A stretch of DNA of 46,537 bases from K189A clade bacterium (GTDB lineage Bacteria > Pseudomonadota > Gammaproteobacteria > Pseudomonadales > Azotimanducaceae): assembly GCA_902613475.1 (NCBI GenBank), contig CACMHG010000013.1, positions 1 to 46,537 of the forward strand, written 5' to 3'. A program made the translations under genes and the position numbers. Of this stretch, positions 7,387 through 15,646 are shown piece after piece (position 1 is the stretch's first letter; each line of letters starts with the position of its first letter). Below the pieces are notes generated by a model. The model had not been told where the DNA came from and did not search any database. It saw only the letters and a program-made list of their open reading frames with translations.

Positions 7387-8967
7387 ATGGAAATCATTAG
7401 CTTTGCCCCTTACCTTGACTCGCTGGACGGCCTCGTCCGAAAAGCCTGCGCCCACCTAGAAGGTGATTTAGACGAGGAGCAAATCGAACTTTACGACCTC
7501 GCCTTTGTTCAAGCAGAGTTGCTCGCGGCTCGCACTCTGATCAGCCAAACCGAGCAATGCCAGCAGCTGGTGCCCGTGTGTCAGTATTTTTGCGCTAACG
7601 CCATTGTCACCATCACGCAAAAGCTAGCGGTGCGACCACAAACCTTCGGACTCGCGCAATCGGAGCTGCCAGCGCTCGATGAACTGCAGGATTTCCTGGC
7701 GCCTGAAGCCATAGCTGCCCTGGGTCGTCAGTATCTCGAGGAAGGCCTAGTGGACGATCGTCTTGACGACGAAAAACGTATTATCCGAGACACATTTAAA
7801 GAATTCGCCGATGACGTGGTGAAACCCCTCGCCGAGGAAGTACATCGCAAAGACCTACTGGTTCCGTCCGAGATTCTCGAGCCTTTGAAAGCAATGGGCG
7901 TTTTTGGGTTAAGCGTGCCAGAGCGTTTCGGGGGTCTAAAACCTGATACCACTGAAGACAGCATGGGCATGGTTATCGTGACCGAGGAACTGTCGCGAGG
8001 CTCTCTCGGAGCAGCGGGCAGTCTAATTACGCGTCCAGAAATTATGGCGCGTGCTCTGCTGGAAGGGGGCACAGATGAGCAGCAGGCGCGCTGGTTGCCG
8101 CAGATTGCGTCGGGCCAAACCCTTTGTGCCGTGTCTGTCACTGAGCCCAACACAGGGTCTGATGTCGCCTCGGTAGCGTTAAAAGCCACACGGACGGACG
8201 GCGGCTGGGTACTAGACGGCGGCAAAACCTGGTGCACCTACGCCGGGGCAGCGGGAGCACTATTGGTGCTCGCCAGAACTAATGCGGATGCAAAGCCAGC
8301 TCACAAAGGCCTGTCTTTGTTTGTGGTGGAAAAGCCAAGCTATGACGGACACGATTTCGAATATGAGCAAGCCGACGGCGGAAAAATGACCGGTAGGGCG
8401 ATACCGACCCTTGGCTATCGCGGCATGCATTCCTTCGAAATGAGTTACGACAATTTTTTCGTGCCCGATGACTGCCTGATTGGCGGCGAAGCGGGCGAGG
8501 GCAAAGGCTTTTATTTCACGATGAGAGGCTTTATGGGCGGACGCTTACAAACTGCGGCTCGCGCCTGCGGTCTTATGCGTGCCGCTTTCGAGGAAAGCAT
8601 GAGCTATAGCCAAGATCGCATGGTTTTCGGCCGATCTGTCGCCAGCTACCCACTGTCATTAGCCAAGCTTGCTCGAATGGGTGCCTTGATTACCGCATGT
8701 AAGGCCTTTACCGCACATGTGGCGGGCCTTATGGATCAGGGTCTGGGTCAAATGGAAGCCAGTCTCGTCAAGCTTTTTTCTTGCCGTGCCGCCGAATGGG
8801 TAACAAGAGAGGGCGTCCAAATACACGGTGGTATGGGCTACGCAGAAGAAGTTGCGGTTAGCCGTTATTTCGCGGATGCTCGCGTGCTTTCGATTTTCGA
8901 GGGCGCAGAAGAAACCTTGGCGATTCGTGTCGTAGGCAAATCCCTCGTGGATCAGGCGAGAAATTAG
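7387..8967 (+). CDS. Acyl-CoA dehydrogenase with N-terminal extension, methylsuccinyl-CoA dehydrogenase-like
   Basis: This 526-aa flavoenzyme has a normal acyl-CoA dehydrogenase core from about residue 130: SVPERFGG, the FAD-contacting AVSVTEPNTGSDVAS, GGKTWCTYAGAAG, GYRGMHSFEMSY, and a C-terminal IHGGMGYAEEVAVSRYFADAR with IFEGAEET. Ahead of it lies a helical domain of about 125 residues that ordinary family members lack. Size, extension and several segments (KGLSLFVVEKP, GGKMTGRAIPT) resemble, from memory, methylsuccinyl-CoA dehydrogenase of the ethylmalonyl-CoA pathway, but other extended members exist. No crotonyl-CoA carboxylase/reductase or mutase gene lies nearby to support that pathway. 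Electrons would go to EtfAB, encoded further along. It is 71 nt upstream of a second dehydrogenase on the same strand and possibly co-transcribed. Confidence 0.8.
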   Translation: MEIISFAPYLDSLDGLVRKACAHLEGDLDEEQIELYDLAFVQAELLAARTLISQTEQCQQLVPVCQYFCANAIVTITQKLAVRPQTFGLAQSELPALDELQDFLAPEAIAALGRQYLEEGLVDDRLDDEKRIIRDTFKEFADDVVKPLAEEVHRKDLLVPSEILEPLKAMGVFGLSVPERFGGLKPDTTEDSMGMVIVTEELSRGSLGAAGSLITRPEIMARALLEGGTDEQQARWLPQIASGQTLCAVSVTEPNTGSDVASVALKATRTDGGWVLDGGKTWCTYAGAAGALLVLARTNADAKPAHKGLSLFVVEKPSYDGHDFEYEQADGGKMTGRAIPTLGYRGMHSFEMSYDNFFVPDDCLIGGEAGEGKGFYFTMRGFMGGRLQTAARACGLMRAAFEESMSYSQDRMVFGRSVASYPLSLAKLARMGALITACKAFTAHVAGLMDQGLGQMEASLVKLFSCRAAEWVTREGVQIHGGMGYAEEVAVSRYFADARVLSIFEGAEETLAIRVVGKSLVDQARN

Positions 8968-9038
8968 ACGAGAAGCTGCATTTTGCAGGCGTTACTCAAC
9001 CCCTAACAACCAGATATACATTAAAACCAGGAGCAGTC

Positions 9039-10253
9039 ATGGACTTGAGTTTTTCAGAGAAGGATCGGGCATTTCAGGCCGAGGTCAGAAGCTTCCTAGA
9101 TGAAGCGTGGCCACAGGAGATGCGCGACAAGCAGAGTCGAAGCGCCCTGGGCAAACTTTCCAAGGAAGATTTGGTTGGCTGGCAAAAGCGGTTGGCCGCG
9201 AAAGGCTGGGCAGCGACGAATTGGCCTAAAGAATATGGCGGCGCAGCCTTCACGCCCACGGAAAGCTATATCTTCGACGCCGAGCGCGCCCGAGTAGGTG
9301 CACCGGGTGTTGTACCCTTCGGCATCACAATGGTGGCTCCAGTCATCATGAAATTTGGCACCGACGAGCAAAAAGCAAAGTTTCTGCCACCAATACTTAA
9401 TTCTGACGTTTGGTTCTGTCAGGGCTATTCTGAACCGGGATCAGGATCGGATCTGGCCTCCTTGAAAACCAAGGCAGAGGACAAGGGCGATCACTACCTC
9501 GTTAATGGCGTCAAAACATGGACGACCATGGCCCAATACGCCGACTGGATGTTCTGCCTAGTGCGCACCAGCAATGAAGATATTCGACAAATGGGTATCA
9601 GCTTCATCCTGATGGATATGAAGACCCCTGGAATCTCCGTCAAGCCGATCATCACCCTGGACACACCAGCAGACGGATATCAAGAGATCAACATGGTGTA
9701 CTTTGAGGACGTCAAAGTGCCAAAAGAAAATCTTGTTGGTGAGCAGGGCAAGGGTTGGACTTGCGCGAAGTATCTGCTGGAGTTTGAGCGAGGCAATGCC
9801 TATTCACCGGGGCTAAAAGGAGCCATGGCTCACTTGAAGCAGGCCGCAGCAGCTGAGAAAGACGGCGCAGGGCAGTCATTCTCAGATAGCGCCGACTTCA
9901 TGAAAAAATTCAACGATGTCGAGGTTCAGATTCTCGCCATGGAAGCCACTGAGCTGAGAATCCTTGGTGCTCTGGCTGCCGGTCAGAACTTAGGACCTGA
10001 AAGTTCTATCCTGAAAACTCGCGGTACCGAGCTACAGCAGGCAGTAACAGAATTGGCGCTGGAGATTTCTGGTAGCTACGCAGCGCCACTTGACCAATCA
10101 ACACCCGCTCCTGGCGACAACTTTCAGCCCATCGGGCCTCAAGCTCACAATGGTGTAGCCCAGGAGTACTTCAATACTCGTAAGGTGAGTATTTACGCCG
10201 GTTCAAATGAGATCCAGCGCAATATCATGTCGAAATTGGTGTTGGGCCTATAA
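9039..10253 (+). CDS. Acyl-CoA dehydrogenase
   Basis: This 404-aa FAD enzyme would introduce a trans-2 double bond into an acyl-CoA and pass electrons to ETF. It shows the family order: N-terminal helical domain with GWAATNWPKEYGG, GYSEPGSGSDLASL at the flavin/substrate site, NGVKTWTTMAQYADWMF, FEDVKVPKENLVGE, and at the C-terminus FNTRKVSIYAGSNEIQRNIM, the usual nucleotide-binding tail. It resembles the class often annotated for steroid side-chain or pimeloyl-CoA degradation, whose members frequently work as two-gene heteromers. No small-subunit partner adjoins it, because the extended dehydrogenase upstream is of another type. AGGAG sits upstream of the ATG and a strong terminator follows at 10275. 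Confidence 0.9.
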   Translation: MDLSFSEKDRAFQAEVRSFLDEAWPQEMRDKQSRSALGKLSKEDLVGWQKRLAAKGWAATNWPKEYGGAAFTPTESYIFDAERARVGAPGVVPFGITMVAPVIMKFGTDEQKAKFLPPILNSDVWFCQGYSEPGSGSDLASLKTKAEDKGDHYLVNGVKTWTTMAQYADWMFCLVRTSNEDIRQMGISFILMDMKTPGISVKPIITLDTPADGYQEINMVYFEDVKVPKENLVGEQGKGWTCAKYLLEFERGNAYSPGLKGAMAHLKQAAAAEKDGAGQSFSDSADFMKKFNDVEVQILAMEATELRILGALAAGQNLGPESSILKTRGTELQQAVTELALEISGSYAAPLDQSTPAPGDNFQPIGPQAHNGVAQEYFNTRKVSIYAGSNEIQRNIMSKLVLGL

Positions 10254-10274
10254 TCTCAAGGAAAGATTTGAACG

Positions 10275-10302
10275 AAAAAAGGCGGGGTAACCCGCCTTTT
10301 TT
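10275..10302. terminator. Bidirectional rho-independent terminator
   Basis: The stem GGCGGG (10281-10286) pairs with CCCGCC (10291-10296) around GTAA. It is flanked by six A on the left and six T on the right, so it can terminate both strands. It lies between the acyl-CoA dehydrogenase and the converging cNMP-binding gene. Confidence 0.92.
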
Positions 10303-10410
10303 GTGCTCAGTGCTCCAACGATCTCGCCTATAGAGCCCACCTAAATCTTCGATGTATGTTATCGAACACTGCAATTCAACGCATGAAATCGAAACACGTC
10401 AAGTGATCCT

Positions 10411-10998
10411 TCAGCTATTGAAGTTCTCGCCTTCAAAATCGCTAAACAACCGCCGGCTCATATCGTCTGAGATTCTAGTCCACTTGCCGAGCCAAAACCC
10501 AATGCGACTAATACCGATCATGGGGTTTGGGCTATCCTTTATTAGGTTTTGATACATGATTCGACGCATGGTATCACCGCGGTTTTGAATAATACTGGCA
10601 ATTTTGGTTACCAACTTGATCGCGATACGAGGATGTTCAGCAACGATCTTGTTATAACTGTCCATATCCAAGAATAGGTAGTCGCATTCGGACCGAGAAA
10701 CGACCGTCGCTGTGCGTGTCGCCTGCAGCACCAGATTTACCTCGCCCAACAGTCCCGGACCTGAGAAATTATTGGTATTCATCGCAACGGATGTGAGATT
10801 GACTCGGAACTTAGAAAACACGGAAAAGTCGCCATTCAGAAGTAGCAATAAGTGATTGCTCCTATCTCCTTGGGACAACATGATGGTTCCAGCTTCAGCG
10901 TGGCGTTGTTCCATAATCTCTACGAGGATTTCAATCTCATCGGGCTCTAGGTCGGCTATGACCTGCTGGGCAATGGAGACAATCTCTGATTTTTCCAA
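10411..10998 (-). CDS. Cyclic nucleotide-binding domain protein (Crp-like sensor without DNA-binding domain)
   Basis: This 195-aa protein holds one cNMP-binding beta-roll at about residues 20-130: EILVEIMEQRHAEAGTIMLSQGD, LLLLLNGDFSVF, GPGLLGEVNLVLQATRTATV and SECDYLFLDMDSY. The LLGEVNL...TRTATV stretch corresponds to the phosphate-binding cassette (GE...R) of CRP-like proteins. About 60 residues follow with no recognisable helix-turn-helix, so it is probably a sensor or partner and not a transcription factor. The start codon is TTG, the only in-frame option after the upstream stop. It lies 45 nt downstream of a metallo-beta-lactamase-fold hydrolase on the same strand, and the two are likely co-transcribed. 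Whether it binds cAMP, cGMP or nothing cannot be told. Confidence 0.8.
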   Translation of the reverse strand: MEKSEIVSIAQQVIADLEPDEIEILVEIMEQRHAEAGTIMLSQGDRSNHLLLLLNGDFSVFSKFRVNLTSVAMNTNNFSGPGLLGEVNLVLQATRTATVVSRSECDYLFLDMDSYNKIVAEHPRIAIKLVTKIASIIQNRGDTMRRIMYQNLIKDSPNPMIGISRIGFWLGKWTRISDDMSRRLFSDFEGENFNS

Positions 10999-11043
10999 TA
11001 TAAATTCTCGATGGGAGCAGGACGAAGCCTGGGATCGACGCTA

Positions 11044-11883
11044 TCACAGCGCCATGGAACTACCTTCAGTTGCAATCACTGTTTCTCCGTCAAGCGCATC
11101 AACCTCCGCCTTTATAAGGTCAAGGTCAGCATCCACGACGCCAGGATTGAACCCCGCAAGGGCCAAGATCCTTACATCTAGTTCCCGGGCAGTCTTATAA
11201 CCCTCTTGCCATGTAGAGTGTCCCCAACCCTTAAAGCTTGGATACTCTTCGTCTGTATAGGCAGCGTCGAATACAAGCATATCTGCGCCCTTGGCAAGGG
11301 TCTCGACCCCAGGATGGATATCGTCGACACCGCCATGCTCATGGTCAAGGCAATATGCTAACGACCGGTCGCCGTATTCGATGCGAAAACCCATACTTTC
11401 GTTCGGATGATTCAGAGCCGCTACGTGAATCGTCGCGTCGCCGACCTGCAGAGAATCCCCTGAAGATAACTCGGTCACAGATTTGACGCCTTGCAACAGG
11501 GAGAAGGGCACCGGGAAATTAGGAGGGAGCATCTGTCTCTCAAGACAATCCAGCAATGCGGTACCCTCACGTTTGGGGCCAACAATATGAATCTCATTGC
11601 GTGGGTCGTAGGCCAACTGGAAGAACGGTAGGCCCTGTATATGATCCCAATGCGTATGGGTTAGAAAAAGGTGCAGCTTCACAGGCTTGTCGGTCTTTGT
11701 GCGATAGTTGCGCCCAAAGGCCTGAATGCCAGTTCCAGCATCTAGAATAAAGATCGAATCACCGGCTCGGACCTCGACGCAAGGCGTGTTTCCACCATAA
11801 CGAGCAGTGTCCGGTCCCGGAACTGGGGTTGATCCTCGCACACCCCAAAAGGTGACGTTTATACCCTTATCGGGGTTTGACAT
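11044..11883 (-). CDS. Metallo-beta-lactamase-fold hydrolase
   Basis: This protein of about 279 aa has a complete MBL metal site: HTHWDH at 76-81, a later His within AALNHPNES, LDHEHGG, an Asp in FDAAYTDEEY, and GWGHST near the C-terminus. The N-terminus, VTFWGVRGSTPVPG followed by RYGGNTPCVEV, is typical of a PhnP/RNase Z-related subgroup often found beside or fused to signalling domains. I chose the start at 11883 because the conserved strand begins a few residues later; the alternative at 11931 adds 16 unrelated residues. It is upstream of the cNMP-binding gene and divergent from two receiver-domain genes. A cyclic-nucleotide or phosphodiester substrate is a guess from context only. Confidence 0.85.
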   Translation of the reverse strand: MSNPDKGINVTFWGVRGSTPVPGPDTARYGGNTPCVEVRAGDSIFILDAGTGIQAFGRNYRTKTDKPVKLHLFLTHTHWDHIQGLPFFQLAYDPRNEIHIVGPKREGTALLDCLERQMLPPNFPVPFSLLQGVKSVTELSSGDSLQVGDATIHVAALNHPNESMGFRIEYGDRSLAYCLDHEHGGVDDIHPGVETLAKGADMLVFDAAYTDEEYPSFKGWGHSTWQEGYKTARELDVRILALAGFNPGVVDADLDLIKAEVDALDGETVIATEGSSMAL

Positions 11884-12041
11884 ACGACTACCACTTTCAA
11901 ATTGACCGAGGCCTTGTTTACAAGGCGCCATATTATAGCGCCCAGCGTAGTGAGATTCACGCCCCTATTCACCCCGAGGCCAGATATCCGATGCGGTATA
12001 CGAATGCAGATCATCACTTTTAAACCAGCAACTTCTAGTTA

Positions 12042-12408
12042 ATGATCTGGACGGTTATCGCGCCAGGATGCCGAGGCTCGCGATTTACTGACACGCTTAC
12101 TAAGCACGAGCGGTTTTAGTGTATCCGCGGCAGAAAACGGCAAAGACGGCTTGGAGCAGCTCAACGAATCACTTGACCTGATTATTTTAGATCTGTCGAT
12201 GCCCGTTATGGATGGCTTTGAGTTTCTGACGCATTTCAATGCTAAAGCTATGAAAGACGCGCCGAAAATCATCATTTTCTCTGGAATGGAGCTCGACGAT
12301 ACCTTGAGAGCGACGCTTGAATCAGTGCACGTTGGGTTCATCGACAAGAACGACTCCGATATCTCAGAAAAACTCAGACAAATGGCAGTGGCATCGACTA
12401 AGCCTTAG
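12042..12408 (+). pseudogene. Response regulator receiver domain with apparent 5' frameshift
   Basis: From about 12067 one frame encodes a good receiver domain: DAEARDLLTRLL, FSVSAAENGKDGLEQL, the phosphoacceptor strand LIILDLSMPVMDGFEF, KIIIFSGMEL and FIDKND, ending at TAG 12408. That frame has no ATG or GTG start. A stop (12043-12045) precedes it, and the first in-frame TTG (12151) would delete the first strand and helix. An ATG at 12042 in another frame encodes MIWTVIAP, matching the length and hydrophobicity of a receiver's first strand, and one extra nucleotide near 12060-12066 separates the two parts. Even if joined, the usual acidic pair would read Ala-Pro. It may be a decayed gene, a recent frameshift or a sequencing error; translation from a rare CTG (12088) or TTG (12151) start is less likely. 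Confidence 0.6.
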
Positions 12409-12435
12409 TGGAGCGTCACCAGACAAGGAGTACTC

Positions 12436-12801
12436 GTGACAAAAATACTGATCGTAGAAGACAACGAACTCAATAGAGACATGTTGTCCCGCCGACTCAC
12501 GCGGAAAGGTTATGAAATTGAAATTGCCGAAGACGGTGCCTTAGGACTTCAAGCCATTAAAGATGGCATGCCGGACATCGTTCTGATGGATATCGGGCTG
12601 CCGGTTATGAACGGCTGGGAGGCAACAACAGCGGCGAAAAATGATGAAAACATTTCGCATATTCCCATCATTGCTCTTACAGCAAACGCGCTTGAGGAAG
12701 ACCGTATCAAAGCCCTGGAAGCAGGCGCAGATGATTTTGACACCAAGCCTGTGGATTTAAAAAGGCTGCTCAGCAAAATCGAGGCTTTGCTGCCTGCTTG
12801 A
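12436..12801 (+). CDS. Single-domain response regulator (CheY/DivK-like)
   Basis: This stand-alone receiver domain of 121 aa has no output domain. All phosphorylation residues are present: acidic pocket Glu8-Asp9 in LIVEDN, phosphoacceptor Asp52 in VLMDIGLPVMNG, switch Thr82 in IALTANA, and Lys104 in FDTKPVD. The sequence VEDNELNRDML...GYEIEIAEDG resembles DivK-like receivers and those found on hybrid histidine kinases. It starts with GTG, supported by AAGGAG at 12425-12430. It lies 27 nt after the broken receiver gene, so the pair was probably one operon. No histidine kinase is in the window, so its phosphodonor is unknown. The cNMP/MBL pair diverges from it, hinting at a shared signalling role. 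Confidence 0.92.
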   Translation: MTKILIVEDNELNRDMLSRRLTRKGYEIEIAEDGALGLQAIKDGMPDIVLMDIGLPVMNGWEATTAAKNDENISHIPIIALTANALEEDRIKALEAGADDFDTKPVDLKRLLSKIEALLPA

Positions 12802-12892
12802 CTATCCACGGCTGCTCCAACAATATTTCGTATAATATATATTATGTTAAATAAATAATTATGCGGCGGAATGACTACTTTCCACCAGAGAC

Positions 12893-13417
12893 CTATCTAA
12901 TTCGAAGCTGGGCGTTAATGAGCCCCGGTTCACTTGTTCTATCGATGCTCGCTCTGTCGATCGTAAAGCCCTGCTCCCGTTCGATGCCTGCAAGCCACTG
13001 GGCAACAGCATTAAATGATTGCTGTTCTAGGGCCACGCTTACGCTTCCATCCGCTTCGGGTTGAAGTCGACTCAAGGTAATTTTCAACGCTGCCGCGCTG
13101 TTCGTGATCTGAGAGATGGTCGGCTGATCGCCGCCTGGACTTGAGGTTCCGGATCCAGCGGAAGTTGCCACGGCCTCGAGTGCCATTCGATTCGCAACCA
13201 ACCAGTCCGCAGTCGACTGAGCGAGATACGCTTGTCGTTGCTGGGTGTTAACATAGTTGTTCAGCGGCACCCACAGTCCGACGTAGCAAATTAAGGACAA
13301 AGACAACCCTGCGAGGAGCTTCAGTATTCGCTTGTCACTCTCACTCTTGCTGACATACCACTGGTGCACGATGGAGTTTCTGATCAGCACTGCGATCGGT
13401 TCCAGAATATTTGTCAT
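12893..13417 (-). CDS. gspM: Type II secretion system protein M
   Basis: GspM is a small bitopic protein of the inner-membrane platform and pairs with GspL. This 174-aa protein has a short cytoplasmic start, one membrane helix at about residues 33-52 (LKLLAGLSLSLICYVGLWVPL), a coiled region, and a C-terminal ferredoxin-like domain ending in an AQWLAGIEREQGFTIDRASI-type segment characteristic of GspM. Its ATG overlaps the gspL stop by 4 nt, so translation is likely coupled. It is the last gene of the cluster. No gspN follows; instead a short AT-rich gap leads to the converging response regulator. Confidence 0.88.
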   Translation of the reverse strand: MTNILEPIAVLIRNSIVHQWYVSKSESDKRILKLLAGLSLSLICYVGLWVPLNNYVNTQQRQAYLAQSTADWLVANRMALEAVATSAGSGTSSPGGDQPTISQITNSAAALKITLSRLQPEADGSVSVALEQQSFNAVAQWLAGIEREQGFTIDRASIDRTSEPGLINAQLRIR

Positions 13418-14655
13418 AGGTAAGTACCGATTAGCCTAGCGCGTACCCTGTTCTGCTCGGCACTGGCGTCACTGACCTCCACGGCTATGCCCATGGTCTG
13501 GCTGCGCTCCTTAATCGCCTCGAGTTCTTCAAAATTCGTAATAAGTACCTCAGCGGTCAGCTCCATCTGTTTGGCACGAAATCGCAGTGACTGCAGTTCG
13601 CTACTCGAGCCCAAGGCGTTGGTCGTTCGCAGCATCAAGTCGACCATTGAAAGATTGTTATCCGTTTCCGGTGTCGAACTGATTTTATTCGCCAAACGGC
13701 GCTGTAACTGGGTCGCTGTTACGGGCACGCTGTCCCTTGGAAAAAGCTCCTGGTAAGTTGCGAAGTTCTTCGTATCTAATTGATTAGTTTGGTTTTCTAG
13801 CCAAATTCCCTGCACGCTCAGTCCACCAATGATGGCGAGAAACCACAGGGCTGCTATGCCCAATGTCCTGCGCCAAAGAGCGTCTCGGCTAGATTCATCA
13901 AAACGCACCGCAAACTCGCCCTGCAACAGGTTCAAAAGATTTGGCGTAGATGTCAGTCCGCCACCCTTCGGGCTTAGTCGCTTGACTAGATAGTCCCCCA
14001 CAGGCGCTTCAATATTGTTCAGGTTAGGTGCTGCGGATAATTGACTCACTTCCAGGTCCGTTAACAATCCACCAACACTGGTCAATGACGATAGGTCTAA
14101 GGCATCAAGGATTTCAGGCACGGTATCGCGATCAACCAGGGCATCCTGATCCTCGGTAACCACGAGCACCTGATCACCCTCAAACAGCAGAGCTGCCTCG
14201 CCGGACTCTGGCCGAAGAAGTTGCGCCTGAGACACCACTGCGCCAAGCGTAATTGAGCTATTTGAAAATAGACCCAACCAAAATTCGAGTCGTTCCCTAT
14301 TAATCACAGCGCAGTGGACGGGCTCGTTCGACCGGATGGCTTTATGGGCGATATGCACATCGTCGATGTCGCTGGTGATAAATTCCTCGATGGCGAAGGG
14401 CAAGGCCTGACGGATACTCTTGATTGACCGCCCAGGTACGCTGACGTTGAGGTGCACAATGTCTTCACCGGTCAGCATTAACGCAACGCGATCTGGTGTT
14501 TCAAACCAGCTTGGATGTTGCTCGACCAGACTGACAAGATTTTCTGCGTCGACCTCGCCTGAAGTGACACCACCCTGCTCGGACAAGTAACACCACTGCA
14601 ATCTGCCTGCCTTAGAGGCTAAATCTGCCGACGATCGATGACTGAATAACAACAT
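13414..14655 (-). CDS. gspL: Type II secretion system protein L
   Basis: GspL links the cytoplasmic ATPase GspE to the inner-membrane platform. The 413-aa protein has an actin-like cytoplasmic domain: LMLTGEDIVHLNVSVPG, then IRQALPFAIEEFITSDIDDVHIA, a signature of GspL that contacts GspE. One membrane helix follows at about residues 268-287 (LGIAALWFLAIIGGLSVQGI), then a periplasmic region with a ferredoxin-like fold. The order and length are normal. It starts 16 nt after the gspK stop and overlaps gspM by 4 nt. Only the cytoplasmic domain is well conserved; the periplasmic part was placed by position. Confidence 0.92.
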   Translation of the reverse strand: MLLFSHRSSADLASKAGRLQWCYLSEQGGVTSGEVDAENLVSLVEQHPSWFETPDRVALMLTGEDIVHLNVSVPGRSIKSIRQALPFAIEEFITSDIDDVHIAHKAIRSNEPVHCAVINRERLEFWLGLFSNSSITLGAVVSQAQLLRPESGEAALLFEGDQVLVVTEDQDALVDRDTVPEILDALDLSSLTSVGGLLTDLEVSQLSAAPNLNNIEAPVGDYLVKRLSPKGGGLTSTPNLLNLLQGEFAVRFDESSRDALWRRTLGIAALWFLAIIGGLSVQGIWLENQTNQLDTKNFATYQELFPRDSVPVTATQLQRRLANKISSTPETDNNLSMVDLMLRTTNALGSSSELQSLRFRAKQMELTAEVLITNFEELEAIKERSQTMGIAVEVSDASAEQNRVRARLIGTYL

Positions 14656-14671
14656 GGAGTTGTCCTGTTAG

Positions 14672-15646
14672 CTATGTTGTAGGGTTAATTCCAATACCAA
14701 AACGCTTGCCGAAATCGCGGTGCAGGAGCGTAATTCTCCCATTGCTTGGGTCGCGATACAGCACTGATGTGAGGTTCACACGGCTGCGATTGAGTCGAGC
14801 CTGGGCAACCAACATAAAATAGTGACTGCGCACTGCAAGCTGCTGCTGAACAACCGTAAATTCTGGGTGGTTTTGCACAAACTCCGTCACAGTCTGATAG
14901 TTTCTTACCGACTGCGCGATTGCCTCGGCGTTCTGTATTGATACGGCTGCGTCCAGGGAATACAGGGTTTGCGCAGAGGCCGTATTAACGTTGATTTTGC
15001 TTGCGGTGTCAGGCACCACGCAGACTTCCTTAGACAACACCTGTATCTCTTGCGGGTCCACATCGATCAGCATGTTCAACTCACTGAGATCCAGCATGGG
15101 TTGATTTGCCGCAAAATGGGGCGGCGTTTTGAGTTGGTATGCCGAGTCCTCTGCGCCAAGACCGCTGACCTGCTGGTCACTGTCCACCCAATCCCTAATC
15201 AGATCCGCGAGATCCGGCGAGAGCTGCAAATGCGTCAGCAATCGCTGCAGGCGCTTGTATTGGGATTTATCCGTATCTGTGGCTAGCCAGTTCAGATTAA
15301 AGCATCTGTTTAGATCGAGCACATAGGCCTGCATTACCCCGATGCCATCGAGATCCAGAGGCAGGACAGGCTGCGCCCAGAACTCCTCCAGGTGATCGAC
15401 GCCGGGACCAGAATTGACCGCATCATCGTAGAGCACCTGTCGGGCCAATTCTTCGGCTCCCAACACATACTGCACTGCTTGCGCCTGCTCGAAGGTGTTC
15501 TGATTCTGCTGAATCACCAAGTGTTGGCTGGATAAAATCTGAGTCGTCAGGCCGACGAGTATCGCCGTAATGAGCAAGACGGATATCAGTGCCAGGCCTC
15601 GTTGATTAGATTGTGAATTTACAGGGGTCGCCTTAGGTTCAGCCAT
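14672..15646 (-). CDS. gspK: Type II secretion system minor pseudopilin K
   Basis: GspK caps the tip of the pseudopilus with GspI and GspJ. The 324-aa protein has a prepilin-like start, QRGLALISVLLITAILVG, where the usual Glu at +5 is absent, as is normal for GspK. The large globular domain includes LDLNRCFNLNWL, LLTHLQLSPDLADLIRDWVDSDQ, SAYQLKTPPHFAANQPMLDLSEL and INVNTASAQTLYSL, all typical of GspK (helix-hairpin-helix-like segments and the calcium-binding region). It overlaps gspJ by 8 nt. It would be processed by a prepilin peptidase, which is not encoded in this window. Confidence 0.94.
   Translation of the reverse strand: MAEPKATPVNSQSNQRGLALISVLLITAILVGLTTQILSSQHLVIQQNQNTFEQAQAVQYVLGAEELARQVLYDDAVNSGPGVDHLEEFWAQPVLPLDLDGIGVMQAYVLDLNRCFNLNWLATDTDKSQYKRLQRLLTHLQLSPDLADLIRDWVDSDQQVSGLGAEDSAYQLKTPPHFAANQPMLDLSELNMLIDVDPQEIQVLSKEVCVVPDTASKINVNTASAQTLYSLDAAVSIQNAEAIAQSVRNYQTVTEFVQNHPEFTVVQQQLAVRSHYFMLVAQARLNRSRVNLTSVLYRDPSNGRITLLHRDFGKRFGIGINPTT

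Noticed and set aside
7728..8237. Open frame of 169 codons on the minus strand
   Set aside because: Antisense to the extended acyl-CoA dehydrogenase; Ser/Arg-rich composition typical of a shadow frame.
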